The notes below the pieces were generated by a model, which saw only the letters and a list, made by a program, of their open reading frames with translations, had not been told where the DNA came from and ran no database searches. A DNA stretch of 43,876 nt from CAYLJO01 sp964383905 (GTDB lineage: Bacteria > Acidobacteriota > Blastocatellia > Pyrinomonadales > Pyrinomonadaceae), in the NCBI GenBank assembly GCA_964383905.1, contig CAYLJO010000024.1:1-43876 (forward strand), read 5' to 3'. Made by a program: the position numbers and the translations under genes. Positions within the stretch are counted from its first letter, which is position 1; every line of letters starts with the position of its first letter. This document shows positions 33,187 through 42,365 of this stretch, in pieces.

Positions 33187-34308
33187 ATGAGATCCGTAAT
33201 GATCCAATGCTCACGATGCTCATGGGCCCAGGGACGGCGGACGTCCGCTGCATTTCACACCGGGGGTCAGAAGAATGTGTCTCGAGCCACGCGGCCGGGA
33301 GGCAGGACTCTGGAGGTGTTCGCGATCTTACTGGCCTGGGCCAGCTTCGGTCAGGCTACGTCTCATGCTCAAACGTTTGCGCTGAGCGACACCAGGGATC
33401 TGGTCCCGCTGAACGTGAAGGCCGACGCCATCGAATACAAGGGGCGTAGAGCTGTGCGACTCACAAAGGAGACGGAAAAGGATGGCCTCGCGCTCCTGCG
33501 GGGCATGGATTTTCAGGACGGCGTAATCGAAGCCGACATTGCTGTGAAGATTACCACGCCGCCGGGGGTGAGAATGCCCGGCTTTGTCGGCATTGCCTTC
33601 AGGGCGCGGCCGGACGCCTCGCGCTACGAACTCTTCTATCTGCGGCCGGGGAACTCAGGCTCGAATGACCAGGCGATGCGGAACCATTCGGTGCAATACA
33701 CCTCCGAGCCGGACTTCGGCTGGTACAAACTGCGCCGGGAGTGGCCTTCGGTCTACGAGGCCTACGTGGACTTGAAACCAGAGACCTGGACGAAAGTCAG
33801 GATTGAGGTCACGGGCCGCTCGGCCAAACTCTATCTGAACGGATCCGAAAATCCAAGCCTCGTGGTGGACGGCCTCAAGGGCCAGGATATGCGGGGCGGC
33901 GTCGCGCTGTGGAGTTACCAGGGCGAGGAGGCCTATTTTTCAAATGTCCGCATCACTAACTCGACCCCACTGCCGGTGAAGAACGGCGCGGACGCCGGCG
34001 GCAGATGGCAGGTAAGGTTTTCGAGCGACGCCGGGGTTTTCGACGGCACAATGCAGCTCGTACGCGAGGGCAGCAAAGTGACGGGAACGTGGTCCGGCGA
34101 CCTCGGCGTTGCTCGCCCCGTTACGGGGTCGTGGCGGGATGGCTACATCGAGCTGATCTTCAAGGCGGAATGGCCGAGCGGACAGACCGGCAACCGCGAG
34201 AGCGTAACCGCGGCTCTCGCCGGCTGGATCGATGGCGATTCGGCCGGCGGACGCATGAAAGTGGAAGGCCGAGCCGATGGCCGATGGACGGCAACGCGGA
34301 AGCCGTAG
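33187..34308 (+). CDS. Secreted protein with concanavalin A-like lectin/glucanase domain
   Basis: 373 residues from ATG 33187 (GGAG 7 bp upstream; the frame is open from 33064, overlapping the permease). The first 60 residues hold a Cys/Arg-rich start, then a hydrophobic export segment (TLEVFAILLAWASFGQATSH, cleavage near AQT). Residues about 70-255 have the jelly-roll pattern of 3-keto-disaccharide hydrolase (DUF1080)/LamG domains: LRGMDFQDGVIEADIAVKIT, FVGIAFRARPDASRYELFYL, WTKVRIEVTGRSAKLYLNGS and GGVALWSYQGEEAYFSNVRI. The last 100 residues form a beta-rich domain (GTMQLVREGSKVTGTWSGDL). It binds or acts on carbohydrate by family; the ligand is unknown. It lies between two permeases and may be co-transcribed with them. 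Confidence 0.85.
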   Translation: MRSVMIQCSRCSWAQGRRTSAAFHTGGQKNVSRATRPGGRTLEVFAILLAWASFGQATSHAQTFALSDTRDLVPLNVKADAIEYKGRRAVRLTKETEKDGLALLRGMDFQDGVIEADIAVKITTPPGVRMPGFVGIAFRARPDASRYELFYLRPGNSGSNDQAMRNHSVQYTSEPDFGWYKLRREWPSVYEAYVDLKPETWTKVRIEVTGRSAKLYLNGSENPSLVVDGLKGQDMRGGVALWSYQGEEAYFSNVRITNSTPLPVKNGADAGGRWQVRFSSDAGVFDGTMQLVREGSKVTGTWSGDLGVARPVTGSWRDGYIELIFKAEWPSGQTGNRESVTAALAGWIDGDSAGGRMKVEGRADGRWTATRKP

Positions 34309-34646
34309 CGGTCGTGCCGCCTTGCCCACGCGATGGTGGCGCGGATGTCACCGCTTCTGCTATGTAGAGAGCAGCACAGCCGTTGGCGATGTAGAACCGC
34401 GAAACGCGCAGTTGTAAGCTTTTGAGGATAGTGGAGCGCGGGCCGTGATTGGCGTGACAGAAACGCGCCAGAGCGGCGAATTGTAGCCCGAACCGCTATC
34501 TGATCGAGTGCGGCTCGGCGGGCAATGGCCACGAAAGCGTCCGTCATGTAAGACAGGGGATCTGCCGTTGGCATGAGACTTCCTTGTCGCGCTTGACTTC
34601 AGGCCTACGACAAACCACCACGTTAAAAGAGAGGGCAGGAAAGCTT
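34309..34646. other. Gap between the lectin-like gene and permease 2
   Basis: About 340 bp with no supported gene. The minus frame at 34143-34574 is a shadow of the lectin-like gene. No clear terminator was seen. Confidence 0.4.
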
Positions 34647-37070
34647 ATGGGAACGCTCTGGCAAGATCTCCGATACGGCCTGCGGATGCTTCTCAAGAGA
34701 CCTGGCTTCACTGCCGTGGCCGTCGTCACGCTCGGCTTAGGCATCGGCGCGACGACGGCGATCTTCAGTGTGGTGAATGCGGTGCTGCTGCGCCCGCTGC
34801 CGTACCCGGGAGCGGAGAAGATCGTCAGCCTCAGAGAAGTTGACGCCAAGGGCCGGCAGATCACTTTCGCCGAGCCGAACTTTCTGGACGTGCGTGCGCG
34901 CAACCACACACTCGCGGCGGCGGCGGAATACAACCTCGGGCTGACGCCCGTCACGGGCGGCAGCGAGCCGGTGCGCACGAGTGTCGCTTACGTGTCGGGC
35001 GACTTTTTCAAGACGCTCGGCGTGCAGCCCGCGACCGGGCGGAGCTTCCTGCCGGAAGAAGCCAGGGCCGGCGCTCGTCCCGTGGCGGTGGTGAGTCATG
35101 GCTACTGGCAAAGGCTGCTCGGCGGCCGGAGTGATCTGGCCGCGACGTCGCTCCGCATCGGCGACATCAGTTACACGGTCGTGGGCGTCATGCCTCAAAG
35201 TTTCAACTTCCCCAGGGGCGCGGAAATCTGGGTGCCGTTTGAATTATCTCCGTCATCGGAGTCACGCAGGTCGCACGGGAAGAGCGTCATCGCTCGCCTC
35301 AGCGACGGCGTGACGCTCGGGCAGGCGCGCGCGGACCTGAGCGCGATCGGCAAACAACTCAGGAGGGATTCGGGCGCGGACATAGACCTGGTTGACGTGG
35401 CGGCGCTGCCTTTGAAAGAAGCGATGGTCGGCGACGCCGGTCAGGGCCTGCTGGTGATGCTGGCGGCGGTTGTGTTTCTGCTGCTCGTGGCCTGCACCAA
35501 CGTCGCCAATCTGCTGCTCGCGCAGGCGACGGCGCGAAGGCGCGAACTCGCCGAGCGCACGGCGCTGGGCGCGACGCGGTGGCGGCTGGCGCGGCAATTC
35601 ATCGCCGAAAATCTGATCCTCGCTTTGGTGGCCGGCGGCGTGGGCGTGCTGCTCTCATTCTGGGGCGTGGACGCGCTGGTCAGCCTCAATCAAGGCAACC
35701 TGCCGCGCGCCGACGAGATCAGCGTCAACGCGCTCCCTCTGGCTTTCACTTTCGCGCTCTCGTCGCTGGTGGCGGTGGCGCTCGGCCTCGTGCCGCTATT
35801 GCGTTTCGGCAAACGCGATCTGCAGGAGGGCTTGAAAGAGGCCGCGCGCGGGCGAACGGCCAACGCCCCGAGCGGCCGTCTGCGCGCGACGCTCGTGGTG
35901 ACCCAGGTGGCTCTGACGATGGTGCTGCTGACCGGCGCGGGGCTGCTCGTCAAGAGCTTCGTCAAGGTGCTGGAGATTGACCCGGGCTTTCGCACCGAGA
36001 GCGCCGTCGCGATGGAGATCTCGCCGGGTAATGATGAGCGGCCGTCGGGCTACGTGAGCGACGAGGTGGGCAAGAAACGCCGGGCCGTCTTTTACCAGCA
36101 GGCGCTCGAACGCATCGCAGCACTGCCCGGCGTGACGGCGGTCGGCGGCGTCAACGGCCTGCCGATGACCGGCGGGGGCGCCGACGGCCAGTTTCTGATT
36201 GACAATAATCCGGCGCGAAAAGGCTACGGCGAATTTCGCGTCGCCAGTCCCGGCTATTTCAACGCGATGGGCATAGGCCTGCGGCGCGGGCGACTCTTCG
36301 ATCAAAGCGATGGGCCTGAGACACAGCAGGTGGCGCTCATCAGCGAACGGCTGGCGCGCCAGTACTGGCCGGACGAAGACCCGCTCGGCAAAGGCATCCA
36401 GTACTCCAGCATGGACGGCGACACGCACCTGCTGCGAGTGGTCGGCGTGGTCGGTGACGTGCGCGAGTTCGGGCTGGAGGCGCCCCCCCACCCGACCGTT
36501 TACGTTCACTACCTGCAACGCCCGGGGCAGGCCTGGAGCTTGACCATCGTCGTGCGCACCCGGGGAGACGTGAAGGCGTTGATCCCGGCGATGCGGAGCG
36601 CGATGCAATCGCTCGACCGCGACGTCCCGACCAACTTCCGCACGCTCGGCCAAATCTTCTCGTCCTCGCTCGACAACCGCCGCTTCAGCCTGGTGATCTT
36701 CGGCAGCTTCGCCGCCGCCGCACTACTGCTGGCCGCGCTCGGGGTTTACGGCGTGACCTCTTACGGCGTGACGCAGCGCACGCAGGAGATCGGCATCCGC
36801 ATCGCGCTCGGCGCGCAGGGCCGAGACGTGCTGCGGCTCATCCTCCGGCAAGGCATGACACTCACGTTCTGCGGCGTGGGACTTGGACTCGCCGCGTCCT
36901 TTGCGCTGACGCGCTTGATGGCGGGCCTGCTCTTCGGCGTGACGGCGCACGATCCTGTGACGTTCGTGGGCGTGACCCTGCTCCTGGCGACAGTGGCGTT
37001 GGTCGCTTGCCTTGTGCCGGCGCGGCGTGCGACAAAGGTTGATCCGATGGTGGCTCTCAGGTACGAGTAG
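34647..37070 (+). CDS. ADOP-type duplicated FtsX/MacB permease 2
   Basis: 807 residues from ATG 34647 (AGGA about 7 bp upstream; the frame opens at 34584). The N-terminus is MGTLWQDLRYGLRMLLKRPG. The first FtsX unit has VFLLLVACTNVANLLLAQAT and RELAERTALGATRWRLARQF. The second has VYGVTSYGVTQRTQEIGIRI and the end PARRATKVDPMVALRYE. The first 106 bp of its coding sequence are almost identical in DNA to permease 1, while the rest is diverged. No ATPase partner is visible. It is the most GC-rich and Ala/Arg-rich of the four copies. Confidence 0.95.
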   Translation: MGTLWQDLRYGLRMLLKRPGFTAVAVVTLGLGIGATTAIFSVVNAVLLRPLPYPGAEKIVSLREVDAKGRQITFAEPNFLDVRARNHTLAAAAEYNLGLTPVTGGSEPVRTSVAYVSGDFFKTLGVQPATGRSFLPEEARAGARPVAVVSHGYWQRLLGGRSDLAATSLRIGDISYTVVGVMPQSFNFPRGAEIWVPFELSPSSESRRSHGKSVIARLSDGVTLGQARADLSAIGKQLRRDSGADIDLVDVAALPLKEAMVGDAGQGLLVMLAAVVFLLLVACTNVANLLLAQATARRRELAERTALGATRWRLARQFIAENLILALVAGGVGVLLSFWGVDALVSLNQGNLPRADEISVNALPLAFTFALSSLVAVALGLVPLLRFGKRDLQEGLKEAARGRTANAPSGRLRATLVVTQVALTMVLLTGAGLLVKSFVKVLEIDPGFRTESAVAMEISPGNDERPSGYVSDEVGKKRRAVFYQQALERIAALPGVTAVGGVNGLPMTGGGADGQFLIDNNPARKGYGEFRVASPGYFNAMGIGLRRGRLFDQSDGPETQQVALISERLARQYWPDEDPLGKGIQYSSMDGDTHLLRVVGVVGDVREFGLEAPPHPTVYVHYLQRPGQAWSLTIVVRTRGDVKALIPAMRSAMQSLDRDVPTNFRTLGQIFSSSLDNRRFSLVIFGSFAAAALLLAALGVYGVTSYGVTQRTQEIGIRIALGAQGRDVLRLILRQGMTLTFCGVGLGLAASFALTRLMAGLLFGVTAHDPVTFVGVTLLLATVALVACLVPARRATKVDPMVALRYE

Positions 37071-37137
37071 GGCCGGGAAGCGCTCTCTCGCCTCGGATAT
37101 TTGTCTGGTTCAGCAGGCCGGACCTGAACCCTGAAAT

Positions 37138-37232
37138 AGCAGTCCGTTTGACACCCTGAGAAATCAATGAAGTGTGGAGGAGTGATGATGGGAACCATCT
37201 GGCAGGACCTCAGATACGGCTTGCGGATGCTC
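37138..37232 (+). promoter_or_regulatory. ADOP leader, copy 2
   Basis: Gap-free match to 30669-30763, covering the untranslated leader and about 15 codons. After 37232 the similarity stops abruptly inside the codons for RYGLRML. It therefore marks the 5' end of a lost permease gene. Confidence 0.75.
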
Positions 37233-37274
37233 TCTCACTTGTCACCCATCACTACCGCTTTTGGAGGCACGTGA
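37185..37274 (+). pseudogene. Remnant N-terminus of a fifth ADOP permease, coupled to permease 3
   Basis: ATG 37185 (GGAGG upstream) starts MMGTIWQDLRYGLRMLSHLS, then PITTAFGGT and TGA. The first 16 residues are a standard ADOP N-terminus; the last 13 are unrelated. The stop overlaps the start of permease 3 as TGATG (37272-37276). The remnant is probably a deletion product that kept the promoter and ribosome site, and it may now act as a coupled upstream ORF for permease 3. Confidence 0.75.
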
Positions 37275-39718
37275 TGAACACTTTCTGGCAGGACATTAGC
37301 TTTGGCCTGCGCATATTGATGAAGAGTCCCGGCTTCGCGCTGGTGACCATCCTGGCGCTCACTTTGGGCATCGGCGCCAACAGCGCGATCTTCTCGGTCG
37401 TCAACGCGGTGCTCTTGCGCCCGTTGCCGTTTAAGACGGCCGACCGGCTGGTCTTTCTTTCCGAATGGAGTCAGCAAGTGCCGGGCATGTCGGTCTCCTA
37501 TCCGAACTATCGAGACTGGCGCGACCAGGCGACGGTCTTCGATCAACTCGCGGCGTTCCGCGGCGCAGGCTACATCCTGACGGGCGCGGGCGACCCTGAG
37601 CGACTCAGCGCGCGCGAAGTCTCAAGCAGTTTCTTGCCCGCGCTCGGCGTGGCACCCGCCCTGGGGCGCAACTTCACGAAAGACGAAGATAGGCCGGGCG
37701 CGGGTCGCGCGGTGGTCATCACTCATGGCCTGTGGCAGCGACGCTTCGGAGGCAATCAGGGTATCGTCGGGCAACCTGTCACGCTCAATAATCAAAGTTT
37801 CACGGTCGTCGGCGTGTTGCCGCAGGCCTTCGAGTGGCAGTCTCCGGTTGACCTGTTCGTGCCCATCGAGAACGGATCCCTGGGCCAGGATTTGGAGGAT
37901 CGCGATGATCATCCGGGCATCTACCTGATCGGCACGCTCAAGCCGGGCGTGACCCTCGAGCAGGCGCGCGCCGAGATGACCACGATCACTGCGCGCCTCG
38001 CCCAACAATATCCAAAGACGAACAGCGGCAACGGCTTCACGCTCGCCAAACTACAGGACCGTGCCACCCAAGACGTCCGTGCCGCGCTCCTGGTCGTGCT
38101 CGCGGCCGTCGGCTTCGTGCTCCTGATCGCCTGCGCCAACGTCGCGAACCTATTGCTGGCACGCGCGGCCACGCGCGCCAAAGAGATCGCGATCCGCACC
38201 GCGCTCGGCGCGAGCCGCTGGCGCATCATCCGCCAGCTTTTGACCGAGAGCATCATGCTCGCGATCGCAGGCGGCGCTCTGGGGCTATTGTTTGCGATGT
38301 GGTGCGTGGACGCCTTGCGCACCGTCATTCCGGATGATGTGCCGCGCCTGCTCGTGGCCGGCATCCGCCTCGACACGCGCGTGCTGCTCTTTACGCTCGT
38401 GGTCTCCGTCGTCACGGGCCTCCTCTTCGGTCTCGCGCCCGCGGTGCAAATCTCGCAGGCGCGTCTCAACGAGGCGCTCAAAGAGGGCGGGCGCGGCGCG
38501 ACGGGCGGCGCGCAGCGCAACTATGTGCGCAGTCTGCTGGTCGTCTCCGAAGTGGCGCTCTCGCTGCTCCTGCTTGTCGGCGCGGGCTTGTTGATGAAGA
38601 GTTTTCTGAACCTGCAACGCGCCGACATCGGCTTCAACCCCGATCATGTCCTGACGATGCGCGTCTCGCTGCCCGACGCGCGTTACACCGAGAACTCTCG
38701 GATCGAAAACTTCTACCGCGGGCTCTTGCAGCGCGTCGAGAAGTTGCCGGGCGTGCAGTCCGCAGGCCTCACGCGCGGCTTGCCGATGAGCGGCGGCATC
38801 GAGTCGGGGGTCACAGTTGAGGGACACGAGGTCACGGATCGGAAGGACACCCTCGTCGCCGTCAACCTCTCGGTCACGCCCGACTACTTCCGCGCGATGG
38901 GGATCCCGCTCATCAAAGGGCGCTCCTTCACCGACCAGGACAAGACGGGCATGCCCGGAGTGGTCTTGATTGACGAACTGCTGGCGACGCGCTTTTTCGC
39001 CGGCGAAGACCCCGTCGGCAAGCGCATCAGGCTCGGCGGCCCGGGCGATTCTTTCCCGTGGATGCAGGTCGTCGGCGTCGTCAAGCACGTCAGGCACTAC
39101 GGCCCCGATGAAGAGGGGCGGGTCGAAATCTACCGGCCCTACTTCCAACTGCCCGACATGCCCGGCGCGCGCTTCAACAACAGTATGGTGCTGGCGGTAC
39201 GCACGGCGGGCGAACCGACGAGCCTGACCGGCGCGATCCGCAATGCCGTGCTGGAGATTGATCAGGATCAACCGATCTCGCAGGTGCAGCCGATGACGCA
39301 GGTCGTCGCGGCGGCCATCGCCTCGCAGAAGTTTGCGACGTGGCTGCTGGCCGTCTTTGCGGCGGTCGCGCTCCTGCTCGCGGCGCTGGGTCTCTATGGC
39401 GTGGTGGCCTACGCGGTGACGCAGCGCACGCACGAGATCGGCATCCGCATCGCGCTCGGCGCGGCGCGGCGCGACGTGCTGCGACTGGTTGTCGGACAGG
39501 GCATGCGGTTGACGCTCGCCGGCGTTGCGCTCGGCCTCATCGGCTCGTTCGCCGTCACGCGCCTGATGAAGAGCCTGCTCTACGGGGTGAGCGCCGCCGA
39601 CCCGCTCACTTACGGTGGTGTCGCCCTGCTGCTCGTGCTCGTGGCGCTCATCGCCTGTCTGATCCCCGCGCGCCGGGCGACGAAGGTGGACCCGATGGTG
39701 GCACTCAGATACGAATGA
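37274..39718 (+). CDS. ADOP-type duplicated FtsX/MacB permease 3
   Basis: 814 residues from ATG 37274 (GGAGG 6 bp upstream). The frame is open back to 37172, but in a different phase from the remnant ORF. Motifs: MNTFWQDISFGLRILMKSPG, IGANSAIFSVVNAVLLRPLP, VLLIACANVANLLLARAATR, KEIAIRTALGASRWRIIRQL, LYGVVAYAVTQRTHEIGIRI and PARRATKVDPMVALRYE. It has two MacB_PCD and two FtsX units and no ATPase. Its translation may be coupled to the upstream remnant ORF. Ligand or substrate unknown. Confidence 0.95.
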   Translation: MNTFWQDISFGLRILMKSPGFALVTILALTLGIGANSAIFSVVNAVLLRPLPFKTADRLVFLSEWSQQVPGMSVSYPNYRDWRDQATVFDQLAAFRGAGYILTGAGDPERLSAREVSSSFLPALGVAPALGRNFTKDEDRPGAGRAVVITHGLWQRRFGGNQGIVGQPVTLNNQSFTVVGVLPQAFEWQSPVDLFVPIENGSLGQDLEDRDDHPGIYLIGTLKPGVTLEQARAEMTTITARLAQQYPKTNSGNGFTLAKLQDRATQDVRAALLVVLAAVGFVLLIACANVANLLLARAATRAKEIAIRTALGASRWRIIRQLLTESIMLAIAGGALGLLFAMWCVDALRTVIPDDVPRLLVAGIRLDTRVLLFTLVVSVVTGLLFGLAPAVQISQARLNEALKEGGRGATGGAQRNYVRSLLVVSEVALSLLLLVGAGLLMKSFLNLQRADIGFNPDHVLTMRVSLPDARYTENSRIENFYRGLLQRVEKLPGVQSAGLTRGLPMSGGIESGVTVEGHEVTDRKDTLVAVNLSVTPDYFRAMGIPLIKGRSFTDQDKTGMPGVVLIDELLATRFFAGEDPVGKRIRLGGPGDSFPWMQVVGVVKHVRHYGPDEEGRVEIYRPYFQLPDMPGARFNNSMVLAVRTAGEPTSLTGAIRNAVLEIDQDQPISQVQPMTQVVAAAIASQKFATWLLAVFAAVALLLAALGLYGVVAYAVTQRTHEIGIRIALGAARRDVLRLVVGQGMRLTLAGVALGLIGSFAVTRLMKSLLYGVSAADPLTYGGVALLLVLVALIACLIPARRATKVDPMVALRYE

Positions 39719-39792
39719 TCTCATTCCGAACGAAGGATTGGAGAGACAGTTAACCTCAACCCGCACGTTCGCAGTTAATCAGGTGTGCAACG

Positions 39793-42198
39793 ATGGGAGC
39801 ACTATTAAATGATCTACGCTACGGTTTCAGGATGCTGCGCAAGCGGCCGGTCTTCACGTTAGTCGTCGTGCTGACGCTCGCACTGGGCATCGGCGCGAAC
39901 ACGGCGATCTTTTCAGTTGTGAATGCTGTCCTGCTTCGTCCGTTGCCCTACAAAGAGCCCGCGCAAATCGTGACGGTGTTGCACGAAGGCTGGAAACCTG
40001 TCGCGCCAGCCAATTTCTTCGATTGGAGAGCGCAGAGCCACAGTTTCGACTCGATGGCGGCGGCGCAAGTGTGGAACCCGAATTTGACGGGCGGAGATCG
40101 TCCCGAAACTCTCCATGCGCTGCAAATGACCGCCGAGATGTTTAGCCTCCTCGGTATGACTCCATCGCGCGGCCGCACGTTCAGCGTTGGGGAAGATCAA
40201 CCCGGCAACGAGCATGTCGTCGTCTTGAGTCAACGCCTCTGGCAGCGGCGCTTTGGGGGCGATGAAAGAATCATCGGGCAACAGATCAGGCTTGACGGGG
40301 AAAGTTATACGGTGATTGGCGTCATGCCACCGGATTTTCAGTTCGCACCTTTCTGGGCGACGCAGGCTGAGATGTGGTCTCCTCTAAATCTTGCTTCGCG
40401 GATGAATGACCGGACGGGGCAATCGCTGCGCGTGTTCGCGCGACTCAAGCCAGGTGTGACGCGCGAGCAGGCACAGGCGGAAATGTTCGCGATCAACCAA
40501 CGTCTCGCAGAGCAGTATCCTGAGGCGAATAAAGGACTGTCCGTCTCGGTGGATTCGCTGCATGAAAAGGTCGTGGGAGAGACGCGCCCGGCCTTGCTCA
40601 TTCTGTTTGCAACTGTGGGCTTCGTCCTCTTGATTGCGTGCGCCAACGTCGCCAATCTGATGCTGGCGAGGGCAGCCGCACGACGAAAAGAGATCTCCGT
40701 CAGAACGGCTCTCGGAGCAAGCCGCATCCGTATCATTCGCCAGTTGTTAACAGAGAGCCTGATGGTTGCGCTCGCGGGCGGAGCGCTCGGATTACTGCTG
40801 GCGATGTGGGGCATCGCGGCGTTGATTCATCTGAGCCCCGCTAATCTGCCACGAGTGCAAACGATCAGTCTCGATAGCCATGTTCTTTACTTTACGCTGG
40901 CGCTCTCTCTTGTGACGGGACTGCTCTTTGGTCTCGCGCCTGCCCTGCAAACCACGAAGCTCGATTTGAATGAATCGCTCAAAGAGGGCGGACGCAGCTC
41001 GACCGAAGGCAGAAAGCAGAATCGTGTGCGCCGCCTGCTGTTGATTTCCGAGATGGCGCTCGCGCTGGTGCTGCTCATCGCCGGCGCTTTGATGATGAAA
41101 AGTTTTCTGCGGCTGCAATCAATTGATCCGGGCTTCAACGCGCGCAACGTGCTGACGATGGAAATATCCTTCGCCGGCTCTCCATACACCACAGGTCCGC
41201 AGCGTGTTGCGGTCTTCAATCAATTAATAGAGCGCGTCAATGCTCTGCCGGGCATTAGGTCGACAAGCGCCATCAACCATCTTCCGCTTGGCGGCGACAT
41301 CTGGGGCCTAGGCTTCACCATCGAAGGCCGTCCCGCGCCGCCCCCGGGAGAAAACCTCGGCGCGGTCTACCGCATCATTCATCCAAACTACTTTCAAACG
41401 ATGGGCGCAGCGTTCGTCAGAGGACGCGACTTCACGGAGCGCGATAACGAATCGTCTCCGCGCGTGGCGATCATCAATGAAACCTTCGCGCGGCGCTACT
41501 GGCCGAACGAAGACCCCATCGGCAAACGCATCACGGTCAACGACGGCGACGAAAATCCGCGTGAGATAGTCGGCATCGTCAAAGATCTGAAACAAAGGGA
41601 GTGGGCGGCTGAACCGAAGCCGGAAATATACCTGTCGCATAGTCAAGCGAGTGAGCCGCGTTCAATGACATTGGTGGTTCGTAGCGCTTCGGATCCTCTG
41701 AAGTTGGCAGCACCAGTGGAGAATGAAATCTGGGCGATTGATAAGAATCTGCCGGTTTCTGAAATCAGAAGTATGGAAGAGGTGATTTCTGAATCAGTCG
41801 GCCAGCAGCGCTTTAACACGCTCCTGCTCGCCATTTTTGCGTCCGTTGCCTTGATGCTGGCCGTCGTGGGCATCTACGGCGTGATGAGCTATATGGTCAC
41901 ACAACGAACGCATGAGATCGGCATCCGTCTGGCTCTAGGCGCGCAGGTTTCAGATGTCTTCAGGCTGGTGGTCGGACAGGGCATGACGCTCGTGCTGATC
42001 GGCATCGGTCTCGGTCTCACGGGAGCGCTGGCCGTCACCAGGGCGTTGTCGAGTTTGCTCTACGGTGTCAGCACGACAGACCCCCTTACGCTCATCGGTG
42101 TCTCGTTGCTGCTCTCAGCGATTGCCTTCATCGCCTGTCTGATTCCGGCGCGGCGGGCGACGAAGGTGGACCCGACGGTGGCGCTCAGGTACGAGTGA
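39793..42198 (+). CDS. ADOP-type duplicated FtsX/MacB permease 4
   Basis: 801 residues from ATG 39793 (MGALLNDLRYGFRMLRKRPV), 74 bp after permease 3. No strong ribosome site is visible. Motifs: IGANTAIFSVVNAVLLRPLP, VLLIACANVANLMLARAAAR, KEISVRTALGASRIRIIRQL, IYGVMSYMVTQRTHEIGIRL and PARRATKVDPTVALRYE (Thr replaces Met of the other copies). It is less GC-rich at synonymous positions than permeases 1-3, which suggests a different origin or age. It is the last gene of the plus-strand cluster and converges with the protease gene. Confidence 0.95.
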   Translation: MGALLNDLRYGFRMLRKRPVFTLVVVLTLALGIGANTAIFSVVNAVLLRPLPYKEPAQIVTVLHEGWKPVAPANFFDWRAQSHSFDSMAAAQVWNPNLTGGDRPETLHALQMTAEMFSLLGMTPSRGRTFSVGEDQPGNEHVVVLSQRLWQRRFGGDERIIGQQIRLDGESYTVIGVMPPDFQFAPFWATQAEMWSPLNLASRMNDRTGQSLRVFARLKPGVTREQAQAEMFAINQRLAEQYPEANKGLSVSVDSLHEKVVGETRPALLILFATVGFVLLIACANVANLMLARAAARRKEISVRTALGASRIRIIRQLLTESLMVALAGGALGLLLAMWGIAALIHLSPANLPRVQTISLDSHVLYFTLALSLVTGLLFGLAPALQTTKLDLNESLKEGGRSSTEGRKQNRVRRLLLISEMALALVLLIAGALMMKSFLRLQSIDPGFNARNVLTMEISFAGSPYTTGPQRVAVFNQLIERVNALPGIRSTSAINHLPLGGDIWGLGFTIEGRPAPPPGENLGAVYRIIHPNYFQTMGAAFVRGRDFTERDNESSPRVAIINETFARRYWPNEDPIGKRITVNDGDENPREIVGIVKDLKQREWAAEPKPEIYLSHSQASEPRSMTLVVRSASDPLKLAAPVENEIWAIDKNLPVSEIRSMEEVISESVGQQRFNTLLLAIFASVALMLAVVGIYGVMSYMVTQRTHEIGIRLALGAQVSDVFRLVVGQGMTLVLIGIGLGLTGALAVTRALSSLLYGVSTTDPLTLIGVSLLLSAIAFIACLIPARRATKVDPTVALRYE

Positions 42199-42365
42199 CG
42201 GCGCAAGTTTCTTTTACGATGCCACAAGTGGAACCTTGCTTGACAGGCACCAGCAATTGCATGGGAAGAGCGAAGGGGTCTGTCTAATCAGGGCAGCGCC
42301 TCAGGCTAGACTGCGGGCCTCCCTCAGATGATTCATTCTCCCGCGAAAGGTGCGGCGGGCTGACT

